From assembly GCA_965249045.1 (NCBI GenBank), contig OZ252213.1, positions 1,240,001 through 1,304,000 of the forward strand: a stretch of DNA of 64,000 nt. Reading direction: 5' to 3'. Made by a program: the position numbers and the translations under genes. The notes beneath the pieces are model-generated. The model was not told the origin of the DNA. It ran no database searches and saw only the letters and a program-made list of their open reading frames with translations. Positions 52,129 through 61,298 of the stretch are shown in pieces; positions within the stretch are counted from its first letter, which is position 1, and each line of letters begins with the position of its first letter. This DNA is from Nemesobacter sp965249045. Its GTDB lineage: Bacteria > Desulfobacterota_D > UBA1144 > Nemesobacterales > Nemesobacteraceae.

Positions 52129-52482
52129 ATGGAACGAAGTAAAACGATCTGCTACGTGGCGATACACAACGACAGCGGGAGACACTATGTAGGTATTACT
52201 AAGCGTGGTTTGAAGGCTCGCAGAAGTCAGCATGCGAGAGACGCAAAGAATAACCGCTTCGACGGACCTCTCCATAAAGCACTTGGGGAATACGGTAAAG
52301 ACGCCTTCACATGGAAAGTTGTCTCCGAAGGTGAAGATGAGGTAATCAAGCTATTGGAGCATGCTCTGATTGAGAGGTTAGGAACCAACGAGTTAGGAGG
52401 ATTCAATGCTGTAGGTGTATATGCTTTTCCACCAGTTAGGGACTTAGAATCTGATCTATTGCGATCTTGGAGTCTTTCCTAG
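52129..52482 (+). CDS. GIY-YIG-like nuclease-domain protein
   Basis: About 117 residues. The core CYVAIHNDSGRHYVGITKRG followed by LKARRSQH matches a GIY-YIG nuclease start, with a degenerate first motif. A Glu in LLEHALIERLG may be the metal ligand. It is the intact paralogue of the broken copy at 49592-51450. Small GIY-YIG proteins like this are often homing- or mobile-element-derived. ATG 52129 is used; an in-frame upstream start overlaps the HEPN-like gene. Confidence 0.65.
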   Translation: MERSKTICYVAIHNDSGRHYVGITKRGLKARRSQHARDAKNNRFDGPLHKALGEYGKDAFTWKVVSEGEDEVIKLLEHALIERLGTNELGGFNAVGVYAFPPVRDLESDLLRSWSLS

Positions 52483-52690
52483 CGGTGTTGCCGGAAGCTG
52501 AGAAGCACTCGTGTTCGTTGGGGAGAGTGATAAACCGGATGCGTTGCCGTCTACGGTATTGGTCAATGTATAGACTTCGGATAGTTGTGAAAAAGAGAGC
52601 CTTCGTTGTCACCGTGCCATATTGCTGATGCAACTTCAGCTATGCAGTCTGCGCCAGATCTTCAGCGTCGTGACGTGACCTAATGGATGT
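52436..52690 (-). pseudogene. Sigma-70-family (ECF-like) factor remnant
   Basis: The minus strand encodes region-2-like motifs: HDAEDLAQTA, then a TAG stop where an aromatic residue is expected, then LKLHQQYG and LFFTTIRSLYIDQYRRRQR. Region 4 is missing; the frame ends soon after in DQILSP. This is a truncated, stop-containing copy. Its 3' end overlaps the GIY-YIG gene end by about 47 bp. Confidence 0.6.
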
Positions 52691-52699
52691 GATTTCCAG

Positions 52700-55600
52700 T
52701 CAGGGGCTTGCGATCACATCGAAAGGCAACTGGTATGTTTCCAGCAAGTAGTTCTCTGTGACGCCCATCAAGAGGAGTTGCTCCGGAGATACAGCCTGTT
52801 TCGAAACGCCCGGCTGTACAATGAAGATTTTGAGATTTACCGGACAGAGGTGGCTCATTTCCCGGATTGTTTGTAGCACCTCCCCATCTCCTACTTCGTA
52901 GCGGCTGGCTCCACCGCTTTCATTACGCGTCGCTTCCCGTCGCAAGAGGTGTGTAAAAAGGTCGGCCCGCTTTGCCGGTGACGACATCCACGACACGCTC
53001 TTTTGCGCCTGTCCGCATACCTCGTACAAATCCGTAATCCGCCGTCCCGGCATCGTTTTTTGAGAGTACTTGCAGTGGTAGAACTCCACGTCGATTCTCT
53101 CCGGCGATGACTGGTCTCCGACGAGGCGGATCGCGACTACGTCTGCCGCCTCTCCCTTTCCGTCATCGTCGACGATCATGGCATAGTCGCGACGCTTGAG
53201 TTCGCGAATAACATGGGCCTGAATGGACTTCTGATCTTTAGCTTCCCCTTGCGATTCCTTCCTGATGTCTACCCCCGTCCAGTCCCAGACGTGAATCTTC
53301 TCAGGGTCATAGCCAGAGACTGTCTTCTTCAACTCCACGTACTGGTTGCCGTCCAGTGAAGAACCGTCTGCGAACCAGATGATGGGAGGATTTTCGTAGA
53401 AGAAGTCCATAAGACTCGTTTTGGTATGGCCGCACTGCACCGTAGCCGTCTGATCACCAAGAGCAACGAACCGATAATTTGGACTCTCGTTCTCCTCGAA
53501 CAGTTCAAGTTCAACCTCGATCCGCCCGGATTCAGACGCGATTGCAAACGTCAATGCGCCGCTTGGGGCCGGATCGACGAGGGAAATCTCCAAGTCGCTG
53601 AGCGGTTGCTCCTGACCGGCAATGATGACAGACCACATCACCTCTCGAGTCTTGTACATTTCCTCCGGCCAATCGACGGCAATCGGCATCTTCGCGGGCC
53701 GTTCCATGATCGTCTTCGCGTCGAGGGTTCCTTTGAGCACCTCGTTTGGGTCAATGTCTGCGTTCAAAAGCTTCGCGCCGAGCTTCTTGCACCAAGCAGC
53801 GAGTTTGTCTACTCGGTCACGTTGGTGCGACCAGATACGCCCTTTCCGCGACGCGCCGACTGTCACCCGCTCACCATCTTCAAACCCATTCCCTGAGAGC
53901 ACCGTCTTTCGCGCCCGCTGGCGCTGAAGGTCGGTTAGTCCGGACTCAACATCCGCCCCCATCCTTCCCGTGTAACGGATATTCCGACCGAGTTGTTCGG
54001 TCAGACCGACGTTTTGGAGTCGAAGGCGGTTGACACCGGCGAACGTCCGGAACACCTGCTGGCCTTTGATTAGAGCCGTGTCGTTCCCTACGATGGCATC
54101 AGCAAGCGCCTTATATTCCCCAGCGTTTGTGGAGCTGTTTATGAAGAGTAGATTCTGGTCGGGCGACCAAATTGCGATGTACAGCTCCCACTGCCAGCTA
54201 AAGAGGTTCTCTACATTGGTCCAGTTTAGAGATACGCGACGGGCTGTGATAACGACCAACGTGTGTTCTTTCTCGTTTATGGCCTCGTGGACATGGGCGC
54301 ACCCGCCGATTGCCGGAATACCTGCTCTGAAGTTCTCGGGGCTCCACTTGGTGCACTTCGTCTGGTACACGACGGTACTGATTGCAGGACGGACAGTTTT
54401 GAGTGGAATCTCGTTTGTGAAATCTGTGAATCCCGCCAGAAATTCCTGGAGGGAGATTTGTTCACCGATCATCCTGTCGCTCAGCTCAGGTAGCAAGGCG
54501 TTCCAGTCCGGGTCACGGGTATAGAGCTTCCGCAGTTCCTCTTGCACCTGAACGTCCGCGGTGTTGGCGATGAACGTCGCGTCACCCAAGTCCGGCCGTG
54601 ACCGCGTGAACCTGCCCGCGAGCTGCAGTGTCACAGCAAGTGACTTCCGTATATCGTGAAACGCCGCGATCTTCAGCTCGGGCAGGTCGAAACCCTCGCC
54701 GAGCATATCCACGCACACGACGATACGTGATGCACCGCTGAGGATCTGTTTCCGCGCTGCCTCGCGCTTCCGGACGGATGTGATCCCGGTGTGAAGCTCG
54801 ACCGGGTTGAACTCCCCATATTCTTTGTATATTTTGAAAACTTCTTCCGCACGGGCGACACTCCCAACACGTGCCATCACGATATGGCCTTTGGCCGCGT
54901 CCGCGCGGAGCTGCTCGACGGCCTTTGCAGCAATCGCCGCATCTGATCGCTTACGGTTGAATTCAACCACTGGCCGGAAGTGAATCTGCTTAAAATAGCC
55001 TTCCTGCTGTGCCTTCTCTAGGGGATACTTATAAATAATCTTGCCATCGAGTGGCTTTCCGTCCTCTCTGAATGGGGTGGCCGTGAATTGCACGATTCTC
55101 CGCTTTTGGAACCGCTCCTTGAATGCTTTCCAGGTGGGAGCTTCCGTGTGGTGGGCCTCGTCTATGAACAGGTAAGGGCAGTGTTCGGCCATGCGGTCTT
55201 GGATCGCGCGGTCACACCGGCCAGCAATAGCGCTTGTTGTGACGATCACGTGACAGCGGCTGAAGAACACGTCAACATCCTCAACGCTCTTCGGCATGTG
55301 CCGGAGCATGCCGACGATTGGATGCTTTGCGTGTGGCGACAACACAGAACAGCCCGGCTCCTTCAGTACTCCGAGCGTCATGAACTTATCGGCTATCTGG
55401 GTCCGCAACACATGCGTCGGCACGACGACCAGTAAGCGCGAACAACGGGCAGAGACAAGTATTGATAACATTGTTTCAGTCTTCCCCGTGCCGGTCGGCA
55501 TGACTATGGTGGCTGGAGCATCCGATACCGACCAATGCGCATGGATTGCGTGAATGGCACCGATTTGTGGTCCACGGAGACCTTGTATGCCCTGCTCCGT

Positions 55601-55975
55601 ATCTTCCTCTATATAGGAGAAAGCTCCAGTCCAAGATTTCAAGACCCGTCGGATCTCATCTTTGTGATCGAAGGCTGCTCCGGTCAGAAGAGGGTGCTTG
55701 ATCCACCTGCCCTCCCGGATGTCGATGTTGCCTTTTGGGTTTGTAATCCCTGCCTCAATCACGCGCGAGTGGTTTTCGGGGATTTGTCGCGCTTTAGGGA
55801 CTATAAGCGTCTCATCGCCGCCGTCCTGTGCTTGGAAGAGGAATCTTTGAAGCCTGCCACGGCTGAAAGGAACAAGTGCACCCGCAAATTGGTGGCTGCT
55901 TTCACGGATTTGGCGGATCACATTTTCGGCACAGGATTCGTCACGCCACAGAACACTTGGTAAGGTAATCAGCAT
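52700..55975 (-). CDS. Large SF2 (DEAD/DEAH-type) helicase with uncharacterised C-terminal region
   Basis: A 1,091-residue protein. N-terminal ~115 residues are unassigned. The helicase core at about 130-480 has motif I MPTGTGKTETML, motif II FIDEAHHTEAPTW, motif III FTATPFRED and motif VI QLAGRFTRSR. The rest (about 600 residues) includes a beta-rich middle and a C-terminal segment, ADVVAIRL then RIDVEFYHCKYSQKTM, that could be a degenerate PD-(D/E)xK nuclease or a HamA-like part. I cannot assign it firmly. Helicase-nuclease proteins of this size are common in restriction-like defence. It stands alone on its strand. Its start overlaps the tail of the integrase remnant. Confidence 0.75.
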   Translation of the reverse strand: MLITLPSVLWRDESCAENVIRQIRESSHQFAGALVPFSRGRLQRFLFQAQDGGDETLIVPKARQIPENHSRVIEAGITNPKGNIDIREGRWIKHPLLTGAAFDHKDEIRRVLKSWTGAFSYIEEDTEQGIQGLRGPQIGAIHAIHAHWSVSDAPATIVMPTGTGKTETMLSILVSARCSRLLVVVPTHVLRTQIADKFMTLGVLKEPGCSVLSPHAKHPIVGMLRHMPKSVEDVDVFFSRCHVIVTTSAIAGRCDRAIQDRMAEHCPYLFIDEAHHTEAPTWKAFKERFQKRRIVQFTATPFREDGKPLDGKIIYKYPLEKAQQEGYFKQIHFRPVVEFNRKRSDAAIAAKAVEQLRADAAKGHIVMARVGSVARAEEVFKIYKEYGEFNPVELHTGITSVRKREAARKQILSGASRIVVCVDMLGEGFDLPELKIAAFHDIRKSLAVTLQLAGRFTRSRPDLGDATFIANTADVQVQEELRKLYTRDPDWNALLPELSDRMIGEQISLQEFLAGFTDFTNEIPLKTVRPAISTVVYQTKCTKWSPENFRAGIPAIGGCAHVHEAINEKEHTLVVITARRVSLNWTNVENLFSWQWELYIAIWSPDQNLLFINSSTNAGEYKALADAIVGNDTALIKGQQVFRTFAGVNRLRLQNVGLTEQLGRNIRYTGRMGADVESGLTDLQRQRARKTVLSGNGFEDGERVTVGASRKGRIWSHQRDRVDKLAAWCKKLGAKLLNADIDPNEVLKGTLDAKTIMERPAKMPIAVDWPEEMYKTREVMWSVIIAGQEQPLSDLEISLVDPAPSGALTFAIASESGRIEVELELFEENESPNYRFVALGDQTATVQCGHTKTSLMDFFYENPPIIWFADGSSLDGNQYVELKKTVSGYDPEKIHVWDWTGVDIRKESQGEAKDQKSIQAHVIRELKRRDYAMIVDDDGKGEAADVVAIRLVGDQSSPERIDVEFYHCKYSQKTMPGRRITDLYEVCGQAQKSVSWMSSPAKRADLFTHLLRREATRNESGGASRYEVGDGEVLQTIREMSHLCPVNLKIFIVQPGVSKQAVSPEQLLLMGVTENYLLETYQLPFDVIASP

Positions 55976-56148
55976 GAGGAGTTAGCGACGATCGGCGTGG
56001 CTATCGGGTCTCGACTCTCGCCGGCCAAGTAGCGCGCCCAGTTGTCCATCAGTATACGCTGGCGCTTGAACAGGTCCGAGCGCGTGTAGGTTGCCTCGAT
56101 CCGGTTCTAGACCACATGCGCTAGGGCCGCTTCGATCACCTCGCGGGG
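55969..56148 (-). pseudogene. Tyrosine integrase C-terminal remnant
   Basis: Minus-strand translation gives PREVIEAALAHVV, a TAG stop, then NRIEATYTRSDLFKRQRILMD and NWARYLAGESRDP, the typical tail of P4-type integrases. The usual Lys in HVVKN is replaced by the stop. The upstream catalytic parts are absent; the remnant is joined to the broken hipA gene at about 56148. This is the only trace of an island integrase in the window. Confidence 0.7.
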
Positions 56149-56701
56149 CGGGTTTGATAATATGTGTCGAAAGCGTGTTGCCGGTTGGAATGGCGACCTT
56201 GCCCCCAACAAAGCAGATCATCGGTTTGTCCTGTGCGCTGGCGCCGGATATTCTGACATCCTTCTCTCCGGCGAGAAGCGGTCTTTTGTCAAGCGAGGTC
56301 AGGATCTCAGCCGCTTCATTATCATCAAGCACCCTGTAAGTCGGCTTATCGCCATCCTCAGGCGAAGTGCCCTGCGGATAAACGGAGACGGCACCGGCGC
56401 ATTCCCCGCCGATTTCTTTTAGCAGCGCAAAAGTCTTTTTTTCCGATATGCCGAGATATCTTGCTAGCCGCGTGCGGACATCCCCATCCGGAAGGAGTCT
56501 GGAGAAAAAAGCCGATGTCACTTGGTGATCAAAGACCGTATCGGTAAGCGGCAGCGACGCTGATAGCTTTGATGCGTTCTGGCCGTCCAGATACTCCGGG
56601 TTATAGGCAAAACTAAGAGTCGCGTTGTCGGAATAAAGTCTGCCTATAGGTTGACCATGCAGATATACGTCCAGAATCTCTTTTTTCAAATGATCCTCCA
56701 T
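56149..56701 (-). pseudogene. hipA: hipA, 5' fragment
   Basis: The first ~185 residues of a HipA kinase: LDVYLHGQPIGRL, LSFAYNPEYL, SASLPLTDTVFDHQ, FFSRLLPDGDVRTRLAR, then the P-loop-region DVRISGASAQDKPMI and THIIKPAP. The protein kinase core that follows in full-length HipA (~440 residues) is missing; sequence switches to integrase DNA. Start ATG 56701 is preferred to 56716. Non-functional as a kinase. Confidence 0.82.
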
Positions 56702-56706
56702 ACCGG

Positions 56707-56929
56707 TTAATCCCATTTTCTTATGGTGGCAACCGACACTCCCAGAGTAGCCAGAACCCGCAGAACCTTAGCCGAACTGAACGGTTTCCTTGCCTTTTTC
56801 CAAGTCCACGATGAACCGTCGTCCCGTACCGGCCATTCCTGACAGATCATCCTGGCTCAACTTCTGACCTTTCCGTGCTTCCCGCACGACCCTGCCCAGA
56901 TCTTCAGCGTTTTTTATCTTGGTGTCCAT
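56707..56929 (-). pseudogene. hipB: hipB, frameshifted
   Basis: From ATG 56929: KNAEDLGRVVREARKGQKL, SQDDLSGMAGTGRRFIVDLE, then a stop. The next frame restores KVLRVLATLGVSVATIRKWD and a stop at 56707. One extra base between the two parts explains it. The whole is a HipB-type XRE antitoxin of about 73 residues, 5 bp ahead of the hipA fragment. A sequencing error could also explain it, but the adjacent hipA truncation favours real decay. Confidence 0.78.
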
Positions 56930-57506
56930 ATTTAGCTACCGTTCGGTACCATTGTATGGCTTTTAATGGGAAAATCAAGGAATTGTTACCGCTCGAACGC
57001 AAAAAAAGATTTTTAATGTGCTTTTTCATAAAATGCCCCCGATCGGTATCAATTATTCTTGAATCGGCCTAAAAAGGTCATTTCGTCCAGAACACCCATT
57101 GAGCTCCCGAAACGGTACGGATTGAACACATGTCGGTGTTGGCCGATTCTGAGAGATCTGTCTTTGATGGCGAAAGAGAGACTGATTCAAGCAATCGGGC
57201 AAGTTTTTCAGGAAGAAGGTCTTTCGAAATTGGAAAGTCGTCGAAATAATCGGTTTTCATGGATATTGCCTTGTTTGGGGAACTGGGCTTATCTAGATTG
57301 GAAAATCGTACACACCTCTTGCTTCTAAATTCAAATTTTACCTGAGTTGATTGTCAGTGGGGAATTTTTTGAAGTCAAGATTGGAAAATTCAGAGCTTTT
57401 TACACATAGATTAGGTTGTTCGGACAGAGAGTGGAAGAATTTTTATAGTTACTCTTGTATTTTCTTCCATAAAGTTTATAATCCCATGTAGAAATTACAT
57501 CAAAAG
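56930..57506. other. 577-bp stretch without a supported gene
   Basis: AT-rich in its right half. A plus-strand stretch from ATG 57167 (MAKERLIQAIGQVFQEEGL) looks like the beginning of a TetR-type regulator, but no helix-turn-helix follows in any frame, so it may be debris. The promoters of hipBA (minus) and of the AAA-subtilase unit (plus) should lie here; I cannot place them. Confidence 0.5.
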
Positions 57507-58646
57507 ATGGAAGAAAAAGTGAAAAATAGAAAAATGCTCAGTGAAAATTTTCTTCATTTAGCCCGAGTAGCGCTTTCTGAAAGAACACAGGATGTTCAGG
57601 CATTCTTATATCGCATTGCGAAAAGTCGCGACACAGACCCCGGGATATCGAAAGCCTTGATTGAACTTTTGCGCAAGAACCCGACTAGGTTCTCCCCCCT
57701 ACGGGACGCCGGGGAGGTCGCTGTGCCGGTCGATATGGAATCACGCTTCCACTTGGTTCGATTGGAGGAAAACCCGGTTTTGGCGCATGAACCTGTCTAT
57801 ACGGACGAGGTTCGCATTGCGCTTGAGCGCTTGGTGCGGGAGCGTGAGAAAATCTCCGTGCTTCTTGAAGCGGGACTTGATCCGACGAGAACGGTGCTTT
57901 TCACCGGTCCCCCGGGTGTGGGGAAAACGCTTGCGGCTAGGTGGATTGCGCACGAGACCGGGCGTCCGCTTCTTACCCTAGATTTATCGGCGGTTATGAG
58001 CAGCTACCTTGGGCGGACAGGTTCAAATCTCCGTCATGTTTTGGACTATGCCAAGTCAGTTAAATGCGTTTTGTTATTAGATGAACTGGACGCTGTTGCT
58101 AAGCGAAGAGACGATTTCGGCGAAATCGGAGAACTCAAGCGGTTGGTGACCGTTCTTTTGCAAGAACTCGATGACTGGCCACATTCGGGTCTATTGATCG
58201 CGGCGACAAATCACTCGGGCCTTCTGGATCCGGCGGTTTGGCGGCGGTTTGAGCAACAGGTCGATTTCCCTCTTCCTGGAAGGGAAGAAATTCGGGTTTT
58301 TATATCAGGGCTTCTGAACGATGTGGCATACGAAGCCAGAGGATGGACGGAGGTTCTTTCGCTGGTGCTGTCGGGACATTCATTCAGCGATATCGAACGG
58401 GAAATAAATCTGGCGCGCCGCGCCGCGGCACTTAACGGAAAAGACCTGGGTTTCTACTTGGCCGAACTGGTGAATGTTGAGGGGCGGTCAAAGCGCGACC
58501 GAATTGACTTGGCGGTTGAGTTGGTCCATAACGGACTAGCCTCTCAGCGCGCAGCTCATGAGATTACCGGGGTTGCGCGAGATACTATCAGGGAGCGGCT
58601 AAGGACGCGCGAAGATAAAAAAAGGCGGATGGGTAAAAATGGCTAA
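57507..58646 (+). CDS. AAA+ ATPase partner of the second subtilase
   Basis: A 379-residue protein. A helical N-terminal region of about 120 residues precedes an AAA+ core with Walker A TGPPGVGKTL, Walker B VLLLDELDAVAKRRDD, sensor 1 LIAATNHSGLLD and the arginine-finger region VWRRFEQQVDFPLP. It resembles the ATPase at 38697-39695 in order of motifs but is well diverged. The C-terminus has a possible small DNA-binding-like helix pair (AAHEITGVARDTIRERL). It overlaps the next gene by 8 bp. Confidence 0.85.
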   Translation: MEEKVKNRKMLSENFLHLARVALSERTQDVQAFLYRIAKSRDTDPGISKALIELLRKNPTRFSPLRDAGEVAVPVDMESRFHLVRLEENPVLAHEPVYTDEVRIALERLVREREKISVLLEAGLDPTRTVLFTGPPGVGKTLAARWIAHETGRPLLTLDLSAVMSSYLGRTGSNLRHVLDYAKSVKCVLLLDELDAVAKRRDDFGEIGELKRLVTVLLQELDDWPHSGLLIAATNHSGLLDPAVWRRFEQQVDFPLPGREEIRVFISGLLNDVAYEARGWTEVLSLVLSGHSFSDIEREINLARRAAALNGKDLGFYLAELVNVEGRSKRDRIDLAVELVHNGLASQRAAHEITGVARDTIRERLRTREDKKRRMGKNG

Positions 58647-60861
58647 GAGGAATTTTCTGCTCGGCAACGGGGAGAGATTGACTGAAGGTATTTCAGTTCG
58701 CTCCGGAGGCGGACCGAAGGACCATCCTTACACATTCGCGGAGGCTCTCCGACGGCTCTCTCCAATGGTTTCTCGCGCCACCTTAGAGATCGATAAGTTA
58801 CCTGATTATGCGTGTCCTCGCGATCAAGCTGTTATCTCTTTGACTCTTAACCCTGAGTATATTTCGAAGTCTTATTTCCCGAAAGCTCTCTTACGGGAAG
58901 TAGGATTTGAAGTTGTCGGCAGCCGTCCGAAGAAAACCAAGCCCGAGAAGCGATCTAGGGGAAGGGAGAGCGTTGAAACAGTTACCACGGAGCTGTTTGC
59001 TCGCGGCGCAAGGGCCAATATCCGGTCCTGGGGTGAGAATCTGGTGGATTGGGATGAGGGCCAAACCAGATCACAGGATCTGCTCTCGATTGAAGCGGTT
59101 TCGGTTCCTGTTCCTGGGGAAAAGATTAAAGGGAATTTACCCGAGACAGGTATTTTGCCTATGGAGATTGTTCTGCACGCGAGCGAGATCGAGGCGCAGA
59201 CGTATTTGCTTCGAGATTTCCAAGCTTATTTGAAAAAAGTTGGTTTGGAAGCAAGATTTGGACGTCGTTTCTTCGCCAAAGGTTTGTGCTTTCTTGAAGT
59301 TGACGCACCCGCGGAAAGAGCGGATGAAATTGCTGTTTTTTCAATGGTGCGTGCCCTTCGGCAAATGCCTGGGTTGCGCGTTCTGAGGCCAACGATCCGC
59401 TCATCTGACATCCCGACCAACATTCCGAAGCTTCCGACCGGACCTCCCGTATCAAACAATATTCGGGTGGCCATCTTTGATGGAGGCATACCCAAAAAAC
59501 ACCCGCTGAAAGATTGGGTCAGGGTTCATGAGCTGCCGGGCTTGCGTGCTAGCACAAACCAATTCCTGTCGCATGGCGTAGCGGTTACATCTGCTGCTTT
59601 GTTCGGACATATCAATCCACGTGAACAGATTCCCCAACCCTATAGCCATATCGATCACTATCGTGTTTTAGACGATGCGCCCGGCCAAAACCTCCATGAG
59701 CTCTACGAGGTTCTTGAACGTGTCGAGAGTGTCTTATCGGCCGAGGAATTTGATTTTGTCAACCTGAGTATAGGGCCGCGGCTTCCGATAGAAGACGACG
59801 ATATTCACGCCTGGACTGCTGTTTTGGATGAGCGGTTTTCGCGTACTTCAATACTTGCCACTGTCGCTGTTGGGAATGATGGCGAAGGCGATTCGGAGTT
59901 GGGCCTAGACAGGGTTCAAGTCCCAGCAGATTGCGTGAACGCGCTAGCTGTGGGAGCGTGTGATGCTCCAGATAATGATTGGAAGCGGGCACCTTATAGT
60001 TCGGTCGGTCCGGGCCGGAGCCCCGGACGTATCAAGCCCGATCTTGTGGACTTTGGAGGTGAAGTTGATCGTCCGTTCGTCGTTCTGACACCGGATGTTA
60101 CGCCGGCCTTGGAGGCGACAGCCGGAACATCGCTCGCTACGCCAAGTGTCATGCGCCAAGGAGTTGGGATTCGCGCGTACTTCGGAGGAAATCTGAACCA
60201 TCTCGCTATTCGCGCTCTCTTGATCCACACAGCCGAGAAAGGCGAGCAAGATCATAAAGAAGTCGGCTGGGGTCGCGTCGCGCGAGACCTCAAAAATATT
60301 GTACTTTGCGATGACAATACGGTAAGGGTTGTTTATCAAGGAGAAATTTCTCCTGCCAAGTATATCCGCGCGAGAATCCCGGTTCCGCATGATGAGATTC
60401 AAGGAACGGTTCTAATCAAGGCCACAGTCTGCTACAAATCTCAGACCGACCCTCACCATCCTAGCAATTACACAAGAGCCGGTTTAGAGGTGACGTTCCG
60501 TCCTCATGACGGTAAGTTCTCGCGTGACAAACAACTCCATCCGGACTCGGCAAGTTTCTTTGGACCGGTCAGAACAGGCGCAATTGAAGACCCACTGGGG
60601 CGTGATGCTCGGAAATGGGAAAACTGTCTCCATGCATCAAGGCGGAAGAGAGGAAGTTCTCTGAGAAATCCGTGCTTTGATATCCACTACAACTCACGCT
60701 TGGAGGGCCATAATTTTACTCCCGATCAGAAACTTGCCTATGCATTGGTTGTCACCGTGCAGGCAAAAAACATCTCAGATTTATATGATCAGATAGTAAG
60801 GAAATATGTGACGCGACTTAAACCACTTACGCCTGTCCTAGAACTACCTTTGCGCACGTAA
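58639..60861 (+). CDS. Subtilisin-like serine protease (S8), second copy of the module
   Basis: A 740-residue protein without signal peptide. The unassigned N-terminal ~270 residues are followed by an S8 core: Asp in VAIFDGGIPKKHPL (about 280), His in FLSHGVAVTSAALFG (about 311), and Ser in GTSLATPSVM (about 498). The last ~180 residues are an unassigned beta-rich region. It overlaps the AAA+ gene by 8 bp, so the two proteins are probably made in fixed ratio. It is diverged from the 36169-38685 subtilase; the two modules have probably entered separately or split long ago. Confidence 0.85.
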   Translation: MAKRNFLLGNGERLTEGISVRSGGGPKDHPYTFAEALRRLSPMVSRATLEIDKLPDYACPRDQAVISLTLNPEYISKSYFPKALLREVGFEVVGSRPKKTKPEKRSRGRESVETVTTELFARGARANIRSWGENLVDWDEGQTRSQDLLSIEAVSVPVPGEKIKGNLPETGILPMEIVLHASEIEAQTYLLRDFQAYLKKVGLEARFGRRFFAKGLCFLEVDAPAERADEIAVFSMVRALRQMPGLRVLRPTIRSSDIPTNIPKLPTGPPVSNNIRVAIFDGGIPKKHPLKDWVRVHELPGLRASTNQFLSHGVAVTSAALFGHINPREQIPQPYSHIDHYRVLDDAPGQNLHELYEVLERVESVLSAEEFDFVNLSIGPRLPIEDDDIHAWTAVLDERFSRTSILATVAVGNDGEGDSELGLDRVQVPADCVNALAVGACDAPDNDWKRAPYSSVGPGRSPGRIKPDLVDFGGEVDRPFVVLTPDVTPALEATAGTSLATPSVMRQGVGIRAYFGGNLNHLAIRALLIHTAEKGEQDHKEVGWGRVARDLKNIVLCDDNTVRVVYQGEISPAKYIRARIPVPHDEIQGTVLIKATVCYKSQTDPHHPSNYTRAGLEVTFRPHDGKFSRDKQLHPDSASFFGPVRTGAIEDPLGRDARKWENCLHASRRKRGSSLRNPCFDIHYNSRLEGHNFTPDQKLAYALVVTVQAKNISDLYDQIVRKYVTRLKPLTPVLELPLRT

Positions 60862-60910
60862 TGTTATATATCGAAGAAAAATTGTTCAAAGACATATAGG
60901 AGGAGAAACA

Positions 60911-61282
60911 ATGCCAAACCAAACTACCCATTTAGTAGCCGGAGCAGTATCCAGCCTGATTGTTGCCATGTTTGATAAGAACGATAACCACGAAACTGTT
61001 CATGACCCGTTCTTGGCTGCGACCATTGGAGCGGTTTCCGGTCGTTTGCCCGATATATTGGAACCGGCGTTAAGAAACCCGCATCATAGACAGTTTTTCC
61101 ATAGCGTTGTCGTTCTGATCGCAGCTGGATATGGATTAAAAAAAGTTTATGAATGGAAACCCGAAGATAATCTCGAGGCTTTCGTGAGAGGAGTGCTTCT
61201 ATTTGCGGGGGCCGGTTACGTCAGCCACTTGCTTCTCGACGCTGCTACCGCTCGGTCTTTACCGATTATAGGAAAGATTTAA
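60911..61282 (+). CDS. Small YdjM/DUF457-like membrane protein
   Basis: A 123-residue protein with THLVAGAVSSLIV at the start, GRLPDILEPAL, HHRQFFHSVVVLIAAGYG and YVSHLLLDAATARSLPIIG at the end. This His/Asp pattern across hydrophobic helices fits the membrane-bound, predicted metal-dependent hydrolase family (YdjM/DUF457). A Shine-Dalgarno AGGAGG lies upstream. It is 16 bp before the HNH-SAVED gene and might belong to that operon. Function unknown. Confidence 0.6.
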   Translation: MPNQTTHLVAGAVSSLIVAMFDKNDNHETVHDPFLAATIGAVSGRLPDILEPALRNPHHRQFFHSVVVLIAAGYGLKKVYEWKPEDNLEAFVRGVLLFAGAGYVSHLLLDAATARSLPIIGKI

Positions 61283-61298
61283 GAAGGAGTCTAAGTTT

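Noticed and set aside
57059..57328. 89-codon plus-strand frame with a TetR-like beginning (MAKERLIQAIGQVFQEEGL)
   Set aside because: No helix-turn-helix follows in this or another frame, and no ribosome-binding site is evident; treated as possible debris only.
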